NCBI GenBank assembly: GCA_905234005.1
Contig: CAJOFW010000143.1
Location: forward strand, 2,644-9,610
Direction: 5' to 3'
Origin: an uncultured Oscillospiraceae bacterium
Lineage (GTDB): Bacteria > Bacillota > Clostridia > Oscillospirales > Oscillospiraceae
Length of the DNA: 6,967 nucleotides
Made by a program: the position numbers and the translations under genes. The notes under the pieces are model-generated. The model did not search any database. It was not told the DNA's origin and worked only from the letters and a program-made list of their open reading frames with translations. This document shows positions 1-5,496 of this stretch, one piece after another; position 1 is the first letter of the stretch; each line of letters opens with the position of its first letter.

Positions 1-1251
1 GCACTGACAGCCTGTCTGTGCCTGCTGCTGTGCCTGTTTGCCGGCTGCGGCCAGAGCGAGGTCGTCCCCTACGAGGACGAGCCGGAGACCGAAGCCGCCG
101 TCGAGGACGCCGACACCGCGACCGACGCGGCCGAATCCGCCGAGGAGACCGCCGAGGAGGCCGTCGAGGCGACCGAGGCGCCTGTCAGCATCGGCCAGGG
201 CGGCACCGGCTACGAGACGTACCCCGCCGACACCGTCGTCGCCACCGTGAACGGCACCGACGTCACATGGATGGAGTATTTCTACTGGCTCAACTACTAC
301 ACCAGCTATATCCGGCAGATCGCCGCGCAGTACGACTTCGTCATCACCGACTGGGACGGCTATGACCTCTCCGCCGACAACACGAACGCCGACGTCGTCC
401 TGATGAACGCGAAGCAGAACATCATTCAGGATCACGTCATCCGCTTCGCCGCCGACGAGATGGGCGTCACCCTCTCCGACGAGGACTACGCCGAGCTGGA
501 GGACGTGCTCGCCCAGAACGCCGACTCCTACGTCGGCGACGGCGACGGCGAGGCGACCGAGGAGGAGCTTGCCGCCTTCGACGACTACCTGCGCGAGCAG
601 ATGCACGTCGACACCGAATTCTTCAACGACTTCAACCTCGTCTCGCTCCTGAGCGAGGCCGAGTTCGAGGCCGCGTCCGGCGAGATGGGCGAGAATTACC
701 CCGACGAGGACGTTCTGGCCTTCGCCGAGGACAACGGCCTGATGGCCGCGAAGCACATCCTTCTCATGACGGTCGACCCCGACACGCTCGAGTCCCTCTC
801 CGACGAGGAGATCGCCGAGAAGAAGGCGCTGGCCGAGGATCTTCTCGCCCAGCTTCAGGCCGTGGCCGACGATCAGGACGCGCTGATCGCGCTGTTTGAC
901 GAGCTGATGATGGAGTATTCCGAGGACACCGGCGTCGCGTACTATCCCGACGGCTACGTCTTCGCCGAGGGCGAGATGGTCGAGGAATTTGAAAACGCGG
1001 TGAAGGAGCTGGAGGGCGACTACGCGATGAGCGACATCGTCGAGTCCACCTACGGCTACCACATCATCCTCCGCCTGCCTGTGAACCCCGACGCGAGCAT
1101 CGGCACCGACGCCAACGGCAACGACGTCTCCCTGCGCTACGCCGCGGCGACGCAGCAGTTCTCCGCCACGCTCACACAGTGGATCGACGAGGCCGAGGTC
1201 GTCTGGAACGACGGCTTCGAGACCCCCGATCTCGCCGCCATCTTCGGATAA
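1..1251 (+). CDS. PrsA-like peptidyl-prolyl cis-trans isomerase lipoprotein (5' partial)
   Basis: The frame is open from the first base of the window to TAA at 1249-1251, giving 416 residues; the true start lies upstream. The visible N-terminus is the end of a lipoprotein signal peptide: a Leu/Cys-rich hydrophobic run and a lipobox LFAGC, with the lipidated Cys at residue 16. An Asp/Glu/Ala/Thr-rich linker follows (about 20-65), then a helical SurA/PrsA-like region (about 80-245). The parvulin (PpiC) domain spans about 247-362. Its landmarks are AAKHILL near 249-255, MEYSEDTG near 304-311, GEMVEEFENAV near 324-334 and YGYHIILRLPV near 351-361. Family knowledge: such proteins sit outside the membrane and help exported proteins fold by prolyl isomerisation. 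A GTG at 247 lies inside the frame but has no role as start, because the lipobox is upstream of it. Phe at lipobox position -3 is less usual. The fold assignment is firm; the client proteins are unknown. Confidence 0.9.
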   Translation, partial: ALTACLCLLLCLFAGCGQSEVVPYEDEPETEAAVEDADTATDAAESAEETAEEAVEATEAPVSIGQGGTGYETYPADTVVATVNGTDVTWMEYFYWLNYYTSYIRQIAAQYDFVITDWDGYDLSADNTNADVVLMNAKQNIIQDHVIRFAADEMGVTLSDEDYAELEDVLAQNADSYVGDGDGEATEEELAAFDDYLREQMHVDTEFFNDFNLVSLLSEAEFEAASGEMGENYPDEDVLAFAEDNGLMAAKHILLMTVDPDTLESLSDEEIAEKKALAEDLLAQLQAVADDQDALIALFDELMMEYSEDTGVAYYPDGYVFAEGEMVEEFENAVKELEGDYAMSDIVESTYGYHIILRLPVNPDASIGTDANGNDVSLRYAAATQQFSATLTQWIDEAEVVWNDGFETPDLAAIFG

Positions 1252-1294
1252 TACTTCCTCCCCGGAGAAAAAATCCTGATACTGTTCTCCAATT

Positions 1295-1343
1295 AAAAGA
1301 TTTGTTCGTTACCGGGCGCAAAGCCCTGGAAACGCAGTCTTTT
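1295..1343 (+). terminator. Imperfect long hairpin after the isomerase gene (possible weak terminator or structured RNA)
   Basis: By hand folding, AAAAGA (1295-1300) pairs with TCTTTT (1338-1343). CGTT (1307-1310) pairs with AACG (1331-1334), CC (1312-1313) with GG (1328-1329), and GGGC (1314-1317) with GCCC (1323-1326). The apical loop is GCAAA, with one A-A mismatch, one bulged T and a small internal loop. The A-tract and T-tract flanks resemble an intrinsic terminator, but the T-tract is consumed by the stem. It could equally be a structured 3' end that protects the mRNA. The stretch from 1252 to 1402 has no gene; besides this hairpin it holds a pyrimidine-rich segment at 1360-1382. Confidence 0.35.
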
Positions 1344-1402
1344 GGAAGCGAATACAAAGTTCTTTTTGATCCTTTTTCTTTCAGGAAAACGTATGACGCC
1401 CC

Positions 1403-1442
1403 AAGCGGCGCTCCGCCACAGTCCGCGGAGCGCCGCTTTTTT
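1403..1442 (+). terminator. Strong rho-independent terminator
   Basis: A perfect 14-bp inverted repeat pairs 1403-1416 with 1425-1438 around an 8-nt loop, and is followed by a run of six T (1437-1442, the first two within the stem). The stem is GC-rich. There is no A-run on the left side, so it should work only for plus-strand transcription. It ends the isomerase transcript and separates it from the promoter of the next gene. Confidence 0.88.
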
Positions 1443-1446
1443 GTCG

Positions 1447-1475
1447 TTGCGTTTCACGCGGCGGCGTGGTATACT
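1447..1475 (+). promoter_or_regulatory. Sigma-A-type promoter for the beta-helix protein gene
   Basis: A -10 box TATACT (1470-1475, five of six consensus bases) lies 17 bp after TTGCGT (1447-1452, three of six). The predicted transcript start is near 1482, leaving a leader of about 60 nt. The position directly after the upstream terminator and before a good ribosome site supports it. The -35 is weak, so strength or regulation cannot be judged. Confidence 0.6.
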
Positions 1476-1540
1476 CGATATGACACACGCGTAACGCACA
1501 AAAAGCGTGACGCGAAGACGAAAAACGAAAGGAGAAACCC

Positions 1541-3784
1541 ATGAAAACCACCAGAAAGCTTCTCGCCTGCCTGCTGGCGGTGCTGATGCTGGCGTCTCTC
1601 GGCTCCGCCGCGTTCGCGGCCTCGGAGGAGCCGGTCGTCATCACCGGCGTCGCCCTCGCCGAGAAGGACGCGAACTACGTCGATTCCGCGCTCTACAGCC
1701 AGTACGAGACCGTCACGCTCTCCGACGGCTCGTCCATCACGATCGACGTCGACACGCAGACGTTCGTCCTCGTCCTCGACGACACGGTCGTGAATCTGGC
1801 CGACCCCGCGAACTGGACGCCGGACGCCGCGCTCTACGTCATCGACAAGGGCAACAGCGACACCGTCATGATGAGCATGAACACCGCGAACTGGGGCCCG
1901 TTCTGGTTCACCGGCGTCGTTGACATCGAGGACGGCGTATACGAGGCCGACCGCTCCATCCCCGCCGCCGCCCAGGGCGTGACCGTCACGGACGATTCCG
2001 TCACCGGCGGTGAGATCAACATCGACGCCGACTACATCAGCGCCATCTACGTCTACAACGAGGACGGCTCGAAGGTCACCGTGTCCGACGTCACCATCAA
2101 CACCGCCGGCATGGGCGGCAACGACTTCGGCACGAACGGCGGCTGGGGCACCGGCATCAACGTCGCCGGCAGCGCCGAGATGGACATCGAGAACGTGACC
2201 ATCACGTCCGAAGGCCCGCTGCATGACGCGATCTGGGCCGGCGGCAAAACGATCGTGAACGTCTACGACACGGTTCTGATCGCGACCGACGCGGCGGACA
2301 ACTACAGCTTCTCCCCGTACGCCTACGACCGCTTCATCATCGCCGACGCCCCGCTGACCGACGAGGAGATCGCGGCCTACGGCATTTCGGGCGAATACTA
2401 CGCCGAGGACTACACGAGCATGTTCGGCTCCGGCACGCACTACTACTACACAAACGAGAACTGGACGAACAACTTCTCCGCCCCGATGCTCCAGTGCCCG
2501 CCCATCGCCCTCGGTCTGTACGGCTCCATGCGCGGCGCGATCTGCTACGGCTCCGCGACGCTGAGCTTCTTTGACAGCCTCGCCGTCTGCGACAACTGGG
2601 CCGTCCTCTCGACCGACTCCGGCAACGGCACCCTGAACGCGACCGACACCGTCGCCGTCATCGGCGCGATTGCGGACGATCCCGCCGACGCCGACCTCGA
2701 GGTCGCCATGGCCGACGGCGAGACCTACGCCGTCGACGTCTTCGACACCACCGAGGGCTCCGGCTACGTCACCTACTGCGACGGCTTTGACGACAACTTC
2801 TACGGCTGCTCGTTCTACGCGCCCGACTATCTCGCGATCATGACCGGCGGCACGTTCGACTTCGTCGACTCCGCCACGGGCCGCGGCTACGGCTGGTGCG
2901 ACCGCATCGGCTTCATGAGCCACGGCAACGCCTACGTCGCGAACATCGCCCACTCCGACTTCGACGTGGCCGACGCCCTGTTCGCGGTCATGAGCACCGG
3001 CGCGGTGGACATCACCCTCGACGACGTCACCGTGAACTACACCGCCTCCAACCCCTGGGGCGGCAAGCTCTTCCAGTTCATGGACACCGACGACACCGGC
3101 ACCGACGCGAACGACATGGAGATGGACGTCATCGACCTGACCTATGACGAATACCTCGCGAACACCGCCGCCTCCGAGGGCACGACGAAGACCGTCACCA
3201 TCAGGGATTCCGTCCTCGAGGGCGACATCTGGAACTCCACCGGCTCCTCGAACAACAAGAGCACGCTCGCGGCCTACGACGGCACGACGAACGTCCTGTC
3301 CACCTGGGCGACCTCCACGGTCGACGTCACCCTCGACAACGCGGAGCTGACCGGCGTGATCTCCACGAGCTACGCGCAGCACTGCGACGAGAACGGCGAG
3401 CCCATCGAGGGCCAGTTCTTCTTCAGCAAGACCGGCGAGGTGCGCGACGGCACCGAGGAGAACACCTACAACTACCTCGCCGCCCGCCGCGTCATCAACA
3501 CCCCGGCCTACAACGGCATCGGCAAAATCAACGTGACGCTCGACAACGGCGCCGTCTGGAACGTCACCGGCACGGGCATCATCAACAGCCTGACCATCAT
3601 CGACGGCACCGTGAACGGCGTCGTGACCGAGAACGCCGACGGCACGCTGACGGTCTCCCCGGCCGAGGGCGGCTCCGCCTCCGGCGAGGCGAGCAATATG
3701 CCCGACGGCTCCATGCCCCCCGATCCCCCCGCCGACCTCGCCCCCGGCGAAGTCCCCCCCGGCGGCTTCGGCGGCATCGACTAA
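1541..3784 (+). CDS. Exported acidic right-handed beta-helix-like surface protein
   Basis: ATG at 1541 follows AAAGGAG (1528-1534) by 6 nt. The 747-residue product starts with a Sec signal peptide: KTTRK, then a hydrophobic core, with probable cleavage after AFA near residue 26. The mature part shows repeating short beta strands with Asp/Asn/Gly turns, as in parallel beta-helix proteins. Examples are KVTVSDVTINTAG (178-190), MDIENVTITSEG (214-225), VDITLDDVTVNYTAS (489-503), TVDVTLDNAELTGVIS (593-608) and INVTLDNGAVWNVTGTG (663-679). The middle (about 250-460) holds aromatic-rich segments and six of the seven mature cysteines (319, 335, 350, 413, 423, 453; the last is 615). The tail (718-747) is Met/Pro/Gly-rich, with no LPXTG or terminal membrane helix, so it is probably secreted or held non-covalently. 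Composition is strikingly Asp-rich. No catalytic motif was recognised; polysaccharide binding or adhesion are guesses from the fold only. Its own promoter and terminator make it monocistronic. Confidence 0.85.
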   Translation: MKTTRKLLACLLAVLMLASLGSAAFAASEEPVVITGVALAEKDANYVDSALYSQYETVTLSDGSSITIDVDTQTFVLVLDDTVVNLADPANWTPDAALYVIDKGNSDTVMMSMNTANWGPFWFTGVVDIEDGVYEADRSIPAAAQGVTVTDDSVTGGEINIDADYISAIYVYNEDGSKVTVSDVTINTAGMGGNDFGTNGGWGTGINVAGSAEMDIENVTITSEGPLHDAIWAGGKTIVNVYDTVLIATDAADNYSFSPYAYDRFIIADAPLTDEEIAAYGISGEYYAEDYTSMFGSGTHYYYTNENWTNNFSAPMLQCPPIALGLYGSMRGAICYGSATLSFFDSLAVCDNWAVLSTDSGNGTLNATDTVAVIGAIADDPADADLEVAMADGETYAVDVFDTTEGSGYVTYCDGFDDNFYGCSFYAPDYLAIMTGGTFDFVDSATGRGYGWCDRIGFMSHGNAYVANIAHSDFDVADALFAVMSTGAVDITLDDVTVNYTASNPWGGKLFQFMDTDDTGTDANDMEMDVIDLTYDEYLANTAASEGTTKTVTIRDSVLEGDIWNSTGSSNNKSTLAAYDGTTNVLSTWATSTVDVTLDNAELTGVISTSYAQHCDENGEPIEGQFFFSKTGEVRDGTEENTYNYLAARRVINTPAYNGIGKINVTLDNGAVWNVTGTGIINSLTIIDGTVNGVVTENADGTLTVSPAEGGSASGEASNMPDGSMPPDPPADLAPGEVPPGGFGGID

Positions 3785-3804
3785 CCGAATAACACGCATA
3801 ACCC

Positions 3805-3840
3805 AAAAAACGGACGTACCCACCCGGGTACGTCCGTTTT
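3805..3840. terminator. Bidirectional intrinsic terminator between convergent genes
   Basis: A perfect 15-bp inverted repeat pairs 3807-3821 with 3826-3840 around a 4-nt loop. On the plus strand it ends in TTTT, closing the beta-helix gene 22 nt after its stop. On the minus strand the A-run at 3805-3810 gives six U, which suits the convergent small gene whose stop is at 3863. It therefore probably serves both directions. Confidence 0.9.
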
Positions 3841-3862
3841 CATACTTATTGAGGGGTATCGT

Positions 3863-4174
3863 TCAATTTGAGGGTGTGTACCCGAATTCGATAAGACGCT
3901 CTCTGCATATTCTGCGTTCCTCGTCGGTAAATAGCGGTTCATATTCTGGCTTTAGGATATGAGCCTCTACCGACAAATCCAGTCGATGATGCTCCCATAG
4001 TGTTGCAAAGCCATCTGTGCCACCGGGCTTGCTAATCAATTGCTTCGCCGCAATCAGTCCTCCTTTGTCTCCGACCAATTGAAGAAATCTCGTAGCATTA
4101 TACCCGCAGTCACGTTTCGCTGTAATGTAGATTTCTCTCATCTCATGTTCAAACTTTTTTTCTAACTCGGTCAA
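3863..4174 (-). CDS. Small conserved protein of unknown function, AT-richer than its neighbours
   Basis: Product of 103 residues if read from TTG at 4174; stop TGA at 3863-3865. It is soluble-looking, with no signal peptide or membrane helix. Conserved-looking blocks are IYITAKRDCGYNATRFLQLV (15-34), GLIAAKQLI (39-47), GFATLWEHHRLDLSVEAHIL (55-74) and LFTDEERRICRERLIEFGY (81-99). I recognise this as a widespread uncharacterised bacterial family but cannot assign a function. GC is roughly 45% by my hand count, against clearly higher values on both sides, and codon use differs accordingly, which suggests recent acquisition. The start is uncertain. TTG at 4174 has GAGGGG (4184-4189) 9 nt upstream, but an extended -10 box overlaps it. 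If that promoter is used, ATG at 4141 (92 residues) is the start; it lacks a good ribosome site. An in-frame ATG at 4183 is followed at once by a stop. Confidence 0.78.
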   Translation of the reverse strand: MTELEKKFEHEMREIYITAKRDCGYNATRFLQLVGDKGGLIAAKQLISKPGGTDGFATLWEHHRLDLSVEAHILKPEYEPLFTDEERRICRERLIEFGYTPSN

Positions 4175-4182
4175 TTATACCA
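4174..4182 (-). promoter_or_regulatory. Extended -10 promoter overlapping the TTG start of the small gene
   Basis: On the minus strand TGGTATAAT is a full match to the extended -10 consensus TGnTATAAT. No convincing -35 lies 16-18 bp upstream, which extended -10 promoters do not require. Transcription would start near 4167, inside the longest version of the reading frame. Either the site is fortuitous in AT-rich DNA or the real start codon is ATG at 4141. Confidence 0.45.
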
Positions 4183-4183
4183 T

Positions 4184-4189
4184 CCCCTC
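4184..4189 (-). promoter_or_regulatory. Candidate ribosome site for the TTG start at 4174
   Basis: GAGGGG on the minus strand lies 9 nt before TTG at 4174, a usable spacing. It competes with the extended -10 reading of the same place: a transcript starting near 4167 would not contain it. It would be used on read-through transcripts from the upstream transporter operon, whose last frame ends at 4229 with no clear terminator in between. Confidence 0.4.
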
Positions 4190-4228
4190 GTAGTTATACA
4201 CTTATGACCATACCTTTCGGAAGCTGTA

Positions 4229-4444
4229 TCACCGTTTGTCCTTGTCGATGAATTCCAGCGTAACGGTCGCGAGCGCGGCGCTGGCCAGCGTGATGAGCAC
4301 CAGCGTCAGCCAGCAGGACAGGACGTTATCCCGCGAATACGCGTATGTCTCATCGTAGTTCGCGGCGGTCGCCGTGCGCTGCACGGCGAGGTGGGCGTCG
4401 TTTTCCCCGATGCTCTCGATGATCTCCCCGACGGTGGTGCTCAC
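4229..4444 (-). pseudogene. C-terminal piece of the ABC permease in the -1 frame (last loop repeat plus final membrane helix)
   Basis: In the frame displaced by -1 from the permease, the sequence continues with REITVSTTVGEIIESIGEND, then NYDETYAYSRDNVL and a membrane helix CWLTLVLITLASAALATVTL, ending EFIDKDKR at TGA 4229-4231. This is what an ABCG-type permease needs after its large external loop: a sixth helix and a short charged cytoplasmic end. The whole span 4229-5496 is 1268 nt, and one added base would make an intact 422-residue protein. The coordinates given start at a GTG (4444) that overlaps the permease stop as GTGA; translated from there it would be a 71-residue single-helix protein. 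I prefer a frameshift (real mutation or homopolymer sequencing error in the A3G3/G3A3 area, about 4450-4470), because the loop-repeat pattern continues across the frame change. Reinitiation at GTGA is the alternative. Confidence 0.7.
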
Positions 4445-5496
4445 GGTGATTTCCCGCGCCCTTTCGCCGCCATGCCGTCCACGACCTCCCCGAGGGTAAA
4501 GCGGATCTCGACCGGCCCGTCCCCGATGGCGCGCAGCAGCACCTCGTCCCCGACGGTGCGGAGGACGTTCGCCGTCCTCTCGTCGCTCCGCAGCAGCGAC
4601 AGCACCTGCTCCGACGTCATCGTCTGCGTGAACTCCACTGCCCGCAGCTCGGCCGCGCCGGGATTTTCCTCGTCCGCGAGGTAGTCGAGCACCTGCCCGA
4701 CCGTGACGGTCGCGGTGATATCGGAATTGCGCATCGAAATCAGCGAGCTCCACGCCGACACGAGGGGCCGGCTGTTGTAGTCCGCCTGCGCGGCCAGCGC
4801 CGTCAGGCCGTAGCGGGAGATCGTCATATCCGTCAAGGGCTTGCTCCACTCCGGCAGCGTCAGCATCCCGCCGGAGAACACGAGCTGGAAGATCAGCACG
4901 AACGGCATGATCGTCATCGCGGTCGTCGTGTTCCGGGCGAGGCTGGATATCCAGAGGGACAGCGCGTCCGCGGCGTATGTAACGAGGAACACGGTGAAGC
5001 CGATATCGACGACCGCCCACCGCGTAAACAGCCCATTCTCCGGAAACTCAATGCCCACGCGCCGCATGACGTACACGGTGACCGCCGTCTGCATAAGGCA
5101 CAGCAGCGCCTGATAGATCAGGTGCGCGATGATGTAGGAGCTGATATGCATCCCGGCGCGGTGCTCACGCTTGACGACGTCCCGCTCCCGGCAGATCACC
5201 TGAATGGAGTTGAAGCACCCGTTCCATATGCCCACGCAGGTCAGCGCGAAGGCGCTCATCAGCGTGCCCTCCATCGTGCGGAAGAACATAAACCGCGTCA
5301 CCATCGCCACGAGTCCGGCGATGACCGCCGCCATGGGCAGGACCTTCCAGTCGTTCTGGTACACGAACATCCTGAGAAACTTCCCCAGATAGATCCAGAT
5401 CTGGGAGCCGCGCCCGCGATACCGGAGCGTTATATGCCGCTCCCCGGACTTTTCCTGCGTCGTCTCAGGCATATTTTCCATCGTCGTCTCAGGCAT
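4441..5496 (-). CDS. ABC-2/ABCG-type transporter permease, C-terminally cut by a frameshift
   Basis: ATG at 5496 follows GGAGGT (5502-5507) by 5 nt and overlaps the ATPase stop by 8 nt, so translation is probably coupled. The 351-residue product has a polar N-terminus, then five predicted membrane segments near 52-72, 80-100, 120-144, 161-186 and 192-210. RERDVVKREHRAGMHISSYI (103-122) matches the ABCG-family elbow region with its RE motif. The region after residue 211 is the external loop that normally precedes helix six. It carries degenerate repeats: ATVTVGQVLDYLAD (262-275), TMTSEQVLSLLRSD (292-305) and IRFTLGEVVDGMAA (331-344). The frame then ends early as KGRGKSP, and helix six is found in the -1 frame down to 4229. 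With the ATPase upstream it would form an exporter; the substrate is not evident. As encoded, without helix six, it is probably non-functional unless the frame change is an error or is bypassed. Confidence 0.85.
   Translation of the reverse strand: MPETTMENMPETTQEKSGERHITLRYRGRGSQIWIYLGKFLRMFVYQNDWKVLPMAAVIAGLVAMVTRFMFFRTMEGTLMSAFALTCVGIWNGCFNSIQVICRERDVVKREHRAGMHISSYIIAHLIYQALLCLMQTAVTVYVMRRVGIEFPENGLFTRWAVVDIGFTVFLVTYAADALSLWISSLARNTTTAMTIMPFVLIFQLVFSGGMLTLPEWSKPLTDMTISRYGLTALAAQADYNSRPLVSAWSSLISMRNSDITATVTVGQVLDYLADEENPGAAELRAVEFTQTMTSEQVLSLLRSDERTANVLRTVGDEVLLRAIGDGPVEIRFTLGEVVDGMAAKGRGKSP
5458..5496 (-). repeat. 15-bp direct repeat at the permease start (MPETT twice)
   Basis: The minus-strand 15-mer ATGCCTGAGACGACG occurs at 5482-5496 and again at 5458-5472, exact and 24 bp apart. 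It encodes MPETT at residues 1-5 and 9-13 of the permease. The first copy holds both the permease ATG and the ATPase stop TGA. The second offers another in-frame ATG (5472), but without a good ribosome site, so 5496 is preferred. Confidence 0.8.

Noticed and set aside
18..365. Short Arg-rich plus-strand frames inside the isomerase gene
   Set aside because: They are shadows. The true frame shows a lipobox and linker and runs continuously from base 1 to the parvulin domain.
1307..1340. Resemblance to a cyclic di-GMP (GEMM-I) riboswitch through CGCAAAGCC
   Set aside because: Only this 9-nt stretch matches from memory. The GCAAACC segment and tetraloop-receptor pairing are missing, and the element lies after a gene and before a terminator, not ahead of a reading frame.
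3700..3784. Sortase or other cell-wall anchor at the end of the beta-helix protein
   Set aside because: The tail PGGFGGID has no LPXTG-like motif, hydrophobic helix or basic end.
1454..3823. A 789-codon open frame on the minus strand opposite the beta-helix gene
   Set aside because: Its translation is Val/Gly/Asp/Arg low-complexity sequence with no domain, as expected antisense to GC-rich Asp-rich codons. The plus frame has a signal peptide, ribosome site, promoter and terminator.
4450..4475. Programmed -1 frameshifting at a slippery heptamer in the permease
   Set aside because: The zero-frame codons GCG AAA GGG CGC GGG AAA contain no X-XXY-YYZ heptamer, and re-pairing after a -1 slip would be poor. 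A simple indel fits better.
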